Assembly (NCBI GenBank): GCA_027482185.1
Contig: JAIXWF010000003.1
Location: forward strand, 408,809-442,069
Reading direction: 5' to 3'
DNA: 33,261 nt
DNA from: Opitutaceae bacterium
GTDB lineage: Bacteria; Verrucomicrobiota; Verrucomicrobiia; Opitutales; Opitutaceae
The notes beneath the pieces were generated by a model that was not told the origin of the DNA, made no database searches, and saw only the letters and a program-made list of their open reading frames with translations. Below, one piece after another: positions 8,559 to 16,175 of this stretch. Each line of letters opens with the position of its first letter. Position 1 is the stretch's first letter. A program made the position numbers and the translations under genes.

Positions 8559-9191
8559 TCAACAGGTGCGCAAGAAATCAACCGCCGGCGCGGAGGCCGC
8601 GGGTTCCGGCCGGCAGAATTGGGCCCGCAACTGCCGCCGCATCGCCTGCAGCACGGCATCGCTCCGGACCGGATCGTCGATGGCGCGCGCAAACAGCAGG
8701 GCGCCGACCAACGAGCTCATCAGCCACGTCACGCGGTCGAGATTCACGACGGGGTCGGGATCGAGCCGCAGCGCCGCCGCCAGACGCTCCAGATGCAGCG
8801 CAAAGCCCCGGGCGTAGCCGGCGCGGGCCGGTCCGCCGAGCCGCGCGATGTCGGCCCCGACCGCGACGACGATGCACCCGGAGCCGCGGTGATCCCGATG
8901 GTGTTTGCCCAGGTAGCTATCGATCAGGAGCCGCGCCCGCGCCGCCGCGGTGGAGGCGGCGGCAATCCGGCCCAAATTGCCCATGGCGGCATCGAAAGCC
9001 GCCGCGCAGGCCTCGGCCACAAGTTCCGATTTGTCGGCAAAATGCGCGTAGAAGCCCCCGTGCGTCAGGCCCGCCCGGCGCATGACTTCGTCCACGCCGG
9101 TCTCCGCCACCCCGCGCTCCCGGAACGCCTCGCTCGCCGCCGCCACGATCCGGCGGCGCGTCGCCAATTTGTGGGCCGGCGGATAACGCAT
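8559..9191 (-). CDS. TetR/AcrR-family repressor
   Basis: The product has 210 residues from the ATG at 9191 (MRYPPAHKLATRRRIVAAA). An ATG 36 bases further upstream is possible but would lie inside the predicted promoter. The N-terminal helix-turn-helix is clear (GVDEVMRRAGLTHGGFYAHF, then DKSELVAEA). The LTHGGFY-HF type belongs to a subgroup with a conserved cysteine in the ligand domain, here in HRGSGCIVV. The gene leads an operon with the ketosynthase (24 bases downstream). A perfect 6-2-6 palindrome 13 bases upstream of its start, between plausible -35 and -10 boxes, suggests autorepression. The natural inducer is unknown; acyl-type or electrophilic ligands are common for relatives, which is family knowledge and not seen here. 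Confidence 0.9.
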   Translation of the reverse strand: MRYPPAHKLATRRRIVAAASEAFRERGVAETGVDEVMRRAGLTHGGFYAHFADKSELVAEACAAAFDAAMGNLGRIAAASTAAARARLLIDSYLGKHHRDHRGSGCIVVAVGADIARLGGPARAGYARGFALHLERLAAALRLDPDPVVNLDRVTWLMSSLVGALLFARAIDDPVRSDAVLQAMRRQLRAQFCRPEPAASAPAVDFLRTC

Positions 9192-9198
9192 TCCGGAC

Positions 9199-9227
9199 TT
9201 TAAATGACGTTCGTCATACCAAAGCAA
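9199..9227 (-). promoter_or_regulatory. promoter of the tetR-fabF operon with embedded TetR-type operator
   Basis: A perfect inverted repeat, ATGACG-TT-CGTCAT on the plus strand, occupies 9204-9217. On the minus strand it falls in the 17-base spacer between TTGCTT (-35-like, 9222-9227) and TTTAAA (-10-like, 9199-9204), ahead of the tetR start at 9191. This is the classic geometry for an autoregulating TetR repressor. The plus-strand HIT gene starts at 9347, so the site could also affect that divergent promoter. The boxes are inferred; the palindrome is observed. Confidence 0.65.
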
Positions 9228-9346
9228 TCACGGATTTTCGGGTCGCGGGCGACGGGCTCCGGACTGAAGCCGGCTTTGACAAGCCCGGACAGGCATCTTT
9301 GTCTGGCCCTCCGCATCCCGCGGCCTGCCACGAACGACCCGCACCC

Positions 9347-9907
9347 ATGGAGCAGCTTCACGCCTACTGGCGGATGGAATACATCGAGGCGCCGCGTTAC
9401 CCGGCGAAGATGCAGCGTCCATTCACGGAGCTCCCCGCCTTGGGCGACGACCGCGCGGCCCTGATCGTCTACCGGTCGAGCCTCAGTTACCTGATTCTCA
9501 ACCGCTTTCCCTACAACCCCGGGCATCTGCTGGCGGTGCCGTTCCGCGAGGTGACGGAGCTGACGGCCCTGACGGCCGCGGAGCGCGCCGATTTGTTCGA
9601 GACGGTGATCTTCGCGCAGGAAATTCTCGCCGCCGCCCTCAAGCCGGATGCCTTCAACGTGGGCTTCAACCTCGGCGGCCAGGTGGCCGGCGGCAGCATT
9701 GCCCACCTCCACGGCCACATCGTGCCCCGCTGGAACGGCGACAGCAACTTCATGCCGGTGCTCGCCCAAACGCGGATCCTGCCGCAGGCGCTGACGTCCA
9801 CTTGGGAGAAGCTCGCGGCGGCGGTCGCCCGGCTCCGCCCCGTCCCCCGGACCAAGGCGAAACGCCCGGCCCGCGCCGACCGGACCACCCCGCGCGCCCG
9901 CCGCTGA
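9347..9907 (+). CDS. HIT-family (histidine triad) nucleotide hydrolase/phosphorylase
   Basis: The product has 186 residues. The active-site motif HLHGHIVPRW holds the histidine triad at His120, His122 and His124, preceded by FNVGFNLGGQVAGGSIA, which places it near the FHIT/Ap4A branch of the superfamily. Such enzymes cleave dinucleoside polyphosphates or nucleoside phosphoramidates through a His-nucleotide intermediate in the cytoplasm. The start is the ATG at 9347 (MEQLHAYWRMEYIEAP), which matches the N-terminus expected for this group; the longer frame upstream is Pro/Cys-rich and unlikely. The C-terminal ~25 residues are a basic, probably disordered tail (KAKRPARADR). It is followed 22 bases later by phoH and likely heads that operon. 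Confidence 0.9.
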   Translation: MEQLHAYWRMEYIEAPRYPAKMQRPFTELPALGDDRAALIVYRSSLSYLILNRFPYNPGHLLAVPFREVTELTALTAAERADLFETVIFAQEILAAALKPDAFNVGFNLGGQVAGGSIAHLHGHIVPRWNGDSNFMPVLAQTRILPQALTSTWEKLAAAVARLRPVPRTKAKRPARADRTTPRARR

Positions 9908-9929
9908 GACTCCGCCGCCACTTCTTCCC

Positions 9930-10913
9930 TTGCCCTCCAAGACGCTGCATTTCCCCAGTCCCCGCCACCTCGCGGCCCTCTTCGCCAACCGCGAGGAAAA
10001 CCTGCTGCATGCCGAGCGGGCCCTCGGAGTGACGTTGGTCACGCGCGAGGATTGGCTGCGCATCGACGGCCCGGCGGAACCGTCGGCCAAGGTCGAGGCG
10101 CTCTTCGGCTTTCTCGATCGGGCGCGTTCGCAGGGCATGACGATCCGGACGCCGGACTTCCACCGGATCACGGACGCGTTTGCCCGCGGCGAAGGCACCC
10201 AGCTGCAGACCTTGCTCGACCAGCCGCTCGTCATCGCGACCAACCGCAAGACGATCGTGCCGAAAACACTGGGGCAAAAACTCTACCTGCAGTCGATGCT
10301 CGCCCACCCCGTCGTCTTCGGCATCGGCCCCGCCGGCACGGGCAAGACGTACCTGGCGATGGCGGCGGCGGTGAACGCCCTCCTGCGCAACGAAGTCGAA
10401 CGCGTCATTCTCACCCGCCCCGCCGTCGAGGCCGGCGAGGCCCTTGGCTTCCTCCCGGGCGACCTGCGCGAGAAAATCCTGCCCTACCTCCGCCCGCTCT
10501 ACGACGCCCTCCACGACATGCTCGATGCCGAGGACGTCACCCGCCTGTCGGAAAAGGGCGTGATCGAAATCGCGCCCCTCGCCTACATGCGCGGCCGCAC
10601 CCTCTCGCGGGCCTTCATCATTCTGGACGAAGCGCAGAACACCACGCCGGAGCAGATGATGATGTTCCTCACGCGGCTCGGCGAAGATTCGCGCATGGTC
10701 GTCACGGGCGACATCACCCAGGTCGACCTGCCCCGCTCGAAGCAGAGCGGCCTGATCGAGGTGCGCAACATCCTCGCCGACATCCCCGGAATCGATTTCC
10801 ACACGTTCAGCGGTGCGGATGTCGTCCGCCACCCGCTCGTGGGCCGGATCATCTCCGCCTACGAAGCCTACCGCAACCCGATGGCCGGCGCCGCCGCCGC
10901 GGACAAAGCCTGA
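9930..10913 (+). CDS. PhoH-family ATPase
   Basis: The product has 327 residues and starts at a TTG. No in-frame ATG appears until about residue 70, and the TTG start restores the usual PhoH N-terminal region (LHFPSPRHLAALFANREEN). The P-loop is GPAGTGKTYLA and the Walker B is FIILDEAQN, followed by TRLGEDSRMVVTGDITQVDL, all diagnostic of PhoH. The family comprises cytoplasmic NTPases usually encoded next to ybeY and linked to RNA metabolism and ribosome maturation. The same neighbourhood is seen here, with pgpH and ybeY immediately downstream (14 bases to pgpH). The weak TTG start suggests limited translation or coupling to the preceding HIT gene. Confidence 0.93.
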   Translation: MPSKTLHFPSPRHLAALFANREENLLHAERALGVTLVTREDWLRIDGPAEPSAKVEALFGFLDRARSQGMTIRTPDFHRITDAFARGEGTQLQTLLDQPLVIATNRKTIVPKTLGQKLYLQSMLAHPVVFGIGPAGTGKTYLAMAAAVNALLRNEVERVILTRPAVEAGEALGFLPGDLREKILPYLRPLYDALHDMLDAEDVTRLSEKGVIEIAPLAYMRGRTLSRAFIILDEAQNTTPEQMMMFLTRLGEDSRMVVTGDITQVDLPRSKQSGLIEVRNILADIPGIDFHTFSGADVVRHPLVGRIISAYEAYRNPMAGAAAADKA

Positions 10914-10927
10914 GCCGTCCTCCCGCC

Positions 10928-13321
10928 GTGTCCGTCCGCAACCAACTCAAGCTGATCGTCGGCGGCCTCAACGCCCGCCGGCAGGGCCGCGGCGGTCCGG
11001 CGGTCGCGCCGTCGGCCATGGGTGAGTTTCTCGACCGCAGCCGGGCGATCGCGGCGTTGATCTTCATCTTCACCGTCGCGGCGATCGTGCTCATCAGCTC
11101 GGCGGGCATCAGCACCCTCAACGTGCCGGTGCTGCCCAACCAGACCGCCACCTCGCGCGTCACCGCCCTCGCCGCCTTCAGCTACGAAAGCGCCGAGCGC
11201 ACCCGCGCCGCCCGCGAACAGGTGCTGAACCGGGTGCCGCCGGTGTACCGGTTGGACAACGAGGCGCTGCGCCGTTTCGAAGCCGCCGCGCGCATGCTCC
11301 TCACGCAGCTGGCGACGTTCGAGGCCGCACATCCCGCCGGCACGCCGCTGCTGAGTTCGCGCCGCGCGGAACTCGCGGCCATCACCGAAACCTTCAACTC
11401 CCACGGGCCCTACCACGCGACCCCGGAAGACATATTCGCCCTGCTCGGCATCGGCGACGCCAAGGCCCGCTCCGCGTTGTTCGACAACGGCCTCGCCACC
11501 TTGCGCGACATCTACGCGCAGGGCGTGACCGATTCGTCGCTGGGCAGCGCCAATCCCGGCTCCGCCGTCGCCTTCCAGATCGCCCGGACCAACGGCAGCG
11601 TTGCCGCGCGCCCCGTGCAATCCATGGAAGACGCCCTCACCGTCCTCCGCGTCAGCCTCGCGACGGATCAGGTGCCGCGCACCTCCGCCCAGGCCGTTTT
11701 CCGCCTGTTCCGCTTCGGCCTCACGCCCAATCTCGTCTTCGACCGCGCCGCCACCCAAGCGCGCCAGACGGCGGCCGCCAAACTCGTCCGCCCGGTCATC
11801 GTCAACGTCGCACGCGGCCAGACGATCCTCGAGGCGGGCGACCAGGTCACCCCCGAGATCTACGAGATGTTCACGGCGCACCGCCGGTTCCTCCGCGACC
11901 ACGCCGACACCGAGACAAGCGAGGGCCTGACGCTCTTCGGGCGCGTCCTCCTCGTGCTCGCAATGGTCGTCGCCTCGCTGATCTATATCCGGATCGAGGA
12001 TCCGGAGACGCTCCGGAGCAACGTCCGCTGCGGCCTGCTCGCCCTCGTCGTCATCGGCAACCTCGCCCTGATCCGCGCCAACTATTCGCTCGGCGGCGCG
12101 GAATTCTTCCTGCGCGACGGCTCCTGGGCCTCGACCCTGCCCTACGTGGCGCCGACGGCGTTCGCGCCCCTGATCGTCGCGATTTTGATCGATGCCGGTT
12201 CCGGCATTTTCATGGCGCTGCTCATCTCGATCTTCACCGGCGTCATCTACGGCAACCGCCTAGACCTGCTCGTCCTCACCTTCCTAGCGTCGCTCGTCAC
12301 GATTTACTTCGGCCGCGACGCCCGGCGCCGCGGCATCGTCGTCCGTGCCGCCGCCGCGGGCGGTCTGACCGTCGCCGCCTTCGCCGCCCTCATCGGCATC
12401 GCCGACCAGACCGAGCTCGACACCCTCACGCGCCAGATGGTCGCGGGCCTCGCGACGGGCATCATCACCGGCATCGGCGTCGTCGGCCTCCTGCCCGTCC
12501 TCGAATCGCTCTTCAAACGCACGACCGACATCACGCTCCTCGAGCTGACGGACTACAACCATCCCCTCCTCCGCCAAATGCAGCTGGAGGCGCCGGGCAC
12601 TTACCACCACTCGCTCGTGGTCGCGCAGCTGTCGGAAAACGCCGCCAACGCCATCGGCGCGAACCCGTTGGTCGCCCGCGTCTGCGCCCTCTTCCACGAC
12701 GTGGGCAAGACCGCCAACCCGCAGATGTTCGGGGAAAACCACCGCGATCGCGCGAATCCCCACGACCACTTGCCGCCGGAGGAATCCGCCCGGCTGATCA
12801 AGCAGCACGTGGCCGACGGCGTCGAACTCGCCCTGCGCCACCGCCTGCCCCGCGCCGTGATCGACGTGATCAAGCAGCACCACGGCACGTCGCTCGTCCG
12901 CTACTTTTATCACCGCGCCGTCGAGGCATCGCGCGCGCCGTTCGCGAAAACCACGGCCGCGCGCGGCAAGAACGCCCCCGCCGATCCGCCCGCCGTCCCG
13001 GCCGCGTTGCTGCCGTCGGAAAGCGCGTTCCGCTACGACGGTCCGCGGCCCCAATCCAAGGAGAGCGCCATCATTTCGCTGGCCGACGGCGTCGAGGCGA
13101 CGTCCCGTTCCATGCAGCACGTCACAGCCGGAGAAATCGACGGCATCATCGACCGCATTGTGGCCGAGCGCATCGCCGACGGCCAATTGAACGAGGCGCC
13201 GCTGACCCTGCACGAAATCACGCAGGTCAAGCAGAGCTTCCAGTTCACGTTGCTGAACATGTTGCATTCCCGCGTCGCGTATCCGCCCGCCGAAAAGCCT
13301 CCGCTCGAGGCCAAAGCGTGA
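10928..13321 (+). CDS. PgpH-type 7TM-HD phosphodiesterase (cyclic di-AMP hydrolase family)
   Basis: The product has 797 residues from a GTG, 14 bases after phoH. One membrane helix near residues 38-59 (AIAALIFIFTVAAIVLISSA) is followed by a ~270-residue extracytoplasmic 7TMR-HDED region. A multi-helix membrane block then begins at LFGRVLLVLAMVVASLIYI. A cytoplasmic HD domain follows, with HHSLVVAQLSENAANAIGA, the metal-binding pair His590-Asp591 (FHDVGK) and a later IKQHHGTSLVRYFYHRA. This is the PgpH architecture; characterised members hydrolyse c-di-AMP to pApA. An insert rich in Ala, Pro and Lys (around KTTAARGKNAPADPPA) interrupts the HD domain. The stop overlaps the GTG of ybeY, so the two genes are tightly coupled. 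A diadenylate cyclase is not visible in this window. Confidence 0.92.
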   Translation: MSVRNQLKLIVGGLNARRQGRGGPAVAPSAMGEFLDRSRAIAALIFIFTVAAIVLISSAGISTLNVPVLPNQTATSRVTALAAFSYESAERTRAAREQVLNRVPPVYRLDNEALRRFEAAARMLLTQLATFEAAHPAGTPLLSSRRAELAAITETFNSHGPYHATPEDIFALLGIGDAKARSALFDNGLATLRDIYAQGVTDSSLGSANPGSAVAFQIARTNGSVAARPVQSMEDALTVLRVSLATDQVPRTSAQAVFRLFRFGLTPNLVFDRAATQARQTAAAKLVRPVIVNVARGQTILEAGDQVTPEIYEMFTAHRRFLRDHADTETSEGLTLFGRVLLVLAMVVASLIYIRIEDPETLRSNVRCGLLALVVIGNLALIRANYSLGGAEFFLRDGSWASTLPYVAPTAFAPLIVAILIDAGSGIFMALLISIFTGVIYGNRLDLLVLTFLASLVTIYFGRDARRRGIVVRAAAAGGLTVAAFAALIGIADQTELDTLTRQMVAGLATGIITGIGVVGLLPVLESLFKRTTDITLLELTDYNHPLLRQMQLEAPGTYHHSLVVAQLSENAANAIGANPLVARVCALFHDVGKTANPQMFGENHRDRANPHDHLPPEESARLIKQHVADGVELALRHRLPRAVIDVIKQHHGTSLVRYFYHRAVEASRAPFAKTTAARGKNAPADPPAVPAALLPSESAFRYDGPRPQSKESAIISLADGVEATSRSMQHVTAGEIDGIIDRIVAERIADGQLNEAPLTLHEITQVKQSFQFTLLNMLHSRVAYPPAEKPPLEAKA

Positions 13322-13833
13322 GTGCCGCAACCGGCCGCGCTATCGCGCTGGCCAACCGCCACCCGCGGCTGCGCCTCGACCGCCGCGCCGTGATCCGCGC
13401 CGTGCATTGCCTCGACGCCAACGCCGGCCGCATCGGCGTCCGTCCCGCCGCCCTGCCGCGGGGCGAATTGTCGGTCGTTTTTCTCACCGACGCCGCGCTC
13501 GCCGGCCTGCACGCGGAGTTTCTCGACGATCCGACCACAACCGACGTCATCACCTTCGAGGGCGACCGGGCCGAGGGTTTGCCGGTGGAAGCGGCCACCG
13601 CCGGGGAAATCTGCGTTTCCGCCGACACGGCCGCCGCCTACGCACGAGAACATCGGCGCGACTTTGCCGCCGAACTGACGCTCTACCTCGTGCACGGTTG
13701 GCTGCATCTTTGCGGCTACGACGATCTCCAGCCCGCGAAGAAGCGGGCCATGCGGCGCGCCGAGGCCCGGGCGATGAAGGTCCTCGCCGCCGCGGATTCC
13801 GTGCCGGCGTTTTCCCTGCGGTCGCGCCGCTGA
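13318..13833 (+). CDS. ybeY: YbeY endoribonuclease / rRNA maturation factor
   Basis: The product has 171 residues from a GTG that overlaps the pgpH stop by four bases (GTGA). YbeY is a zinc-dependent single-strand RNase needed for 16S rRNA 3'-end maturation and ribosome quality control. Landmarks are LSVVFLTDAALAGLHAEFLD, TDVITFEGD and the metal motif HGWLHLCGYDD. The first two zinc ligands are His126 and His130; the third position, normally His (GYDH), is Asp136. Asp or similar variants occur in other phyla, so activity is plausible. The neighbours phoH and pgpH are the classic partners. A GC hairpin (13852-13870) follows the stop. Confidence 0.92.
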   Translation: MSAATGRAIALANRHPRLRLDRRAVIRAVHCLDANAGRIGVRPAALPRGELSVVFLTDAALAGLHAEFLDDPTTTDVITFEGDRAEGLPVEAATAGEICVSADTAAAYAREHRRDFAAELTLYLVHGWLHLCGYDDLQPAKKRAMRRAEARAMKVLAAADSVPAFSLRSRR

Positions 13834-13851
13834 GCCGGTCCGTGCATCGCG

Positions 13852-13870
13852 CGGCGGAGCTGCACCGCCG
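13852..13870 (+). other. GC-rich hairpin after ybeY
   Basis: CGGCGG / CCGCCG arms with a 7-base loop begin 18 bases after the ybeY stop. A run of five T lies about 20 bases further on (13890-13894), too far for a standard intrinsic terminator. It may mark the 3' end of the phoH operon. Confidence 0.4.
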
Positions 13871-13953
13871 AGACCGGTTTGAAGATCGGTTTTTCGGCAT
13901 TTCTCCACGGCACACGTTGCCTCCGCGGCGGTCGCACCGCGCTCCTTACAACC

Positions 13954-14742
13954 ATGCGAATCCCTACCCTGACCCTCGCCTGCCTGCTGCTCGCCGCCGC
14001 CCCGTGCCGGGCGCTCGCGCAATCCGATCAGCAAAGCGAAACCACCGTGGCGCTCGACCTTGCCTTCGGCATTCGACCGGTGCAGCCCGCGCGCCTCACC
14101 GTGCCGGCCGGCGACCTGCTCAGACTCACGGTGGCGCGTCAACCCGAGGGCACGCGCTACGTTTGGACGAAGAACGGCCAGCCCATTTCCGGCGCCCCTG
14201 ACTCGAACGTCTTCGTCCTGCCCCGAGTTCAGGCCGCCGACGCCGGGACGTATGTTTGCCAGTTTTCAACGGCCGCCACATCGCCGCGCCCTTCCCAGGC
14301 GGCGATCGTCGGCGTCGGCCCGACGGACCGGCTCCTGAACCTATCCACCCGCGGCAATGTCGGCGCCACGGCCGACACCGGTCTCACGGCCGGCTTCGTC
14401 GTCGCCGGCGCCAACTCGAAGCGCATCGTTCTGCGGGCGATCGGTCCATCCTTGGCGCAATTCGGCGTCGCCAACCCGCTGCGCCAACCCGTCCTGCGCA
14501 TCTACGACGGCAACGGCCGGATCTACGACAACGCCTACGTCTATCTCCCGGTGGTCGGCGCCCCGACCTACGAATCCGAATTGGCCGCCATTCTGCCGCG
14601 TATCGGGGCCTTCCCCGTCCCGGCCGGCACCCGCGACATCGTCGAGATGCGGCCGTTTCCACCCGGGTCCTACACGGCCACGGTGACGAGCGGTGACGGC
14701 ACCGCCGGGGCGGTGCTGCTCGAGATCTACGAGGTGCCTTGA
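13954..14742 (+). CDS. secreted Ig-fold protein with C-terminal EIYEVP module
   Basis: The product has 262 residues. The ATG at 13954 opens a signal peptide (MRIPTLTLACLLLAAAPCRALAQ). Residues ~35-115 form an Ig-like domain (TVPAGDLLRLTV, YVWTKNGQPI, AADAGTYVCQFS). From 14332 to 14739 there is a beta-rich module starting LLNLSTRGNVG, continuing RIVLRAIGPSLAQFGV and ending LLEIYEVP. The same module occurs twice in each of the two large secreted proteins downstream, always at the very C-terminus. I know this module as frequent at the ends of secreted verrucomicrobial proteins, without an established function. The protein has no catalytic motif and is probably a surface or periplasmic adhesion or scaffold protein. 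The gene stands 120 bases from ybeY and 119 bases from the next gene. Confidence 0.8.
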   Translation: MRIPTLTLACLLLAAAPCRALAQSDQQSETTVALDLAFGIRPVQPARLTVPAGDLLRLTVARQPEGTRYVWTKNGQPISGAPDSNVFVLPRVQAADAGTYVCQFSTAATSPRPSQAAIVGVGPTDRLLNLSTRGNVGATADTGLTAGFVVAGANSKRIVLRAIGPSLAQFGVANPLRQPVLRIYDGNGRIYDNAYVYLPVVGAPTYESELAAILPRIGAFPVPAGTRDIVEMRPFPPGSYTATVTSGDGTAGAVLLEIYEVP

Positions 14743-14748
14743 GCGCCC

Positions 14749-14766
14749 GGCCGCCCGACGGCGGCC
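14749..14766 (+). other. GC-rich hairpin after the Ig-fold protein gene
   Basis: A perfect 7-bp stem (GGCCGCC / GGCGGCC) with the loop CGAC starts six bases after the stop codon. It has no T tract. It could be a transcript-end structure. Confidence 0.4.
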
Positions 14767-14861
14767 ATCCCCGGAGCCGGCCGGCGGAGTTGTTTGGGCG
14801 GGACGGACGAATTTCTTTTGCCTCCCGGGAGTCCGCCGCGAACCTTCCGCCGTCCGCCTCC

Positions 14862-15530
14862 ATGTCCGACGCTCCGCCCCCCACCACGGCCTTCACCCGG
14901 TTCCGCAACGCCTTCTTCGCCGGGGCGCTGCTGCTGGCGCCGTTGATCGTCACGATCTGGGCTTTCAGCGCGATCATCGACGTCGTCGGCGGCACCTTCC
15001 GTCCGCTCTACGAAAGCTACCTGCCGCAGTCGCTGCAGAACCTCCCGTTCTTCTGGGACCTCGCGGCGACCGTCGTGGTCGTCCTGTTCGTCACCGCGCT
15101 CGGCTATCTTTCGAACTACGTTTTCGGCAAGGTCTTCCTCAGCGTCGGCGAGCGCGCGATCCAGCGCATCCCCGGCATCGGCGCGGTCTACAACTCCGTC
15201 AAGCAGATCGTCGCGACCTTCGGTACCCAGAATCGCAATACGTTCAGCAAGGTCGTGATGATCGAGTTCCCGCGGCCCGGCTGCTGGGCGATCGGCTTTC
15301 TCACCAACCGGCAGCAGGCCGAGGCGCAGCTGCGGACGGGCCGGGAAGTGCTGACGGTGTTCGTGCCGACCACGCCGAACCCCACCAGCGGATTCCTGCT
15401 GCTCGTGCCGGCCGGCGAGGTGCGCGAACTCGAGATGAGCGTCGGCGACGGCATGAAGATGATCATTTCCGGCGGGGCCGTCCTGCCGCCCTGGCCGGCC
15501 GCGACGAAGCCGGAAACCGTTTCCGCCTGA
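14862..15530 (+). CDS. DUF502-family inner-membrane protein
   Basis: The product has 222 residues from the ATG at 14862 (MSDAPPPTTAFTRFRN). Two membrane helices are evident: AFFAGALLLAPLIVTIWAFS and, after a short loop, a second ending in VVVVLFVTALGYLSNYVFG. The cytoplasmic remainder carries the DUF502 signatures RIPGIGAVYNSVKQIV, GCWAIGFLTN, VFVPTTPNPTSGFLLLVP and SVGDGMKMIISGG. The molecular function of the family is not established; it is broadly conserved in bacteria and plants. The RecO-like gene follows after 13 bases and the helicase gene 17 bases after that, so the three probably form one transcript. The upstream leader is pyrimidine-rich with no Shine-Dalgarno. Confidence 0.88.
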   Translation: MSDAPPPTTAFTRFRNAFFAGALLLAPLIVTIWAFSAIIDVVGGTFRPLYESYLPQSLQNLPFFWDLAATVVVVLFVTALGYLSNYVFGKVFLSVGERAIQRIPGIGAVYNSVKQIVATFGTQNRNTFSKVVMIEFPRPGCWAIGFLTNRQQAEAQLRTGREVLTVFVPTTPNPTSGFLLLVPAGEVRELEMSVGDGMKMIISGGAVLPPWPAATKPETVSA

Positions 15531-15543
15531 CCGGCGCGCCGCC

Positions 15544-16158
15544 GTGGCCGGACCGTCGCTCCAGACCGAGGCCTTCGTCCTGCACAAGCGCCCGCCCGCG
15601 GAGTCGTTCCAAACCTTCACCGTGTTCTCGGCGGAGCACGGCGCGCTCCTCGTGCTCGGCCGGATCGCCAAAAAGAATCCCGCCTCCGCGCCGTTGGATC
15701 TCTTCGACGCCGTCGCCCTCGTGCTCGAGTCCTCGAACCAAGGCCGCACCTGGTTCATCCGCGAGTCGCGCCTGATCGCGCGGCACACCGGCATCGGCCG
15801 CAGCTACGAGGCGCTGCAGCTCGCGTCGGATCTCGCGGCGCTCGTCGCGCGCAACCCCGTGCCCGAGGAAAGCCGCCCGGCCGTCGCCGACCTGCTGCGC
15901 GGCGCCTTCGGCGCGTTCGAGAGCGGAGTCCGGCCCGACATCGTGTACTTCAAGAGTCTGTACCGCTTCGCGCGCGACGAAGGCTATCCGCTGAAGCAAC
16001 ATTGGTTTCCCTCGCTGCCGGCCGAGGACCGCGGCGATGTCGCCGTCCTGCTCAACCGGCCTCTCGCGGAGCAAACCGCTTCGGCCGAGGCCGTCCTGCG
16101 GTTGCAACGCCGCCTCGAAGAATACCTCCGCGGCCACACCGAGATCCTGCTCGATTGA
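15544..16158 (+). CDS. RecO-like DNA repair protein
   Basis: The product has 204 residues from a GTG 13 bases after the DUF502 gene. The N-terminus has the RecO OB-fold pattern (TEAFVLHKRPPAESFQTFTV, then FSAEHGALLVLGRIAKK). A helical C-terminal region follows (SLYRFARDEGYPLKQHW, LQRRLEEYLRGHTE). RecO binds single-stranded DNA and SSB and helps RecR load RecA. This protein is shorter than the typical ~240 residues, and the four-cysteine zinc finger found in many RecO proteins is absent, as it is in several lineages. Its neighbour, a nuclease-helicase, supports a DNA-repair setting. The assignment rests on N-terminal pattern and context, so it is less certain than the adjacent calls. Confidence 0.62.
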   Translation: MAGPSLQTEAFVLHKRPPAESFQTFTVFSAEHGALLVLGRIAKKNPASAPLDLFDAVALVLESSNQGRTWFIRESRLIARHTGIGRSYEALQLASDLAALVARNPVPEESRPAVADLLRGAFGAFESGVRPDIVYFKSLYRFARDEGYPLKQHWFPSLPAEDRGDVAVLLNRPLAEQTASAEAVLRLQRRLEEYLRGHTEILLD

Positions 16159-16175
16159 GCTGAGCCCCCGCCGCC

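Noticed and set aside
9276-9305. A perfect TTGACA before the HIT gene (9276-9281)
   Set aside because: No acceptable -10 box occurs 16-18 bases downstream (TTTGTC/TTGTCT), so a promoter cannot be called from sequence alone.
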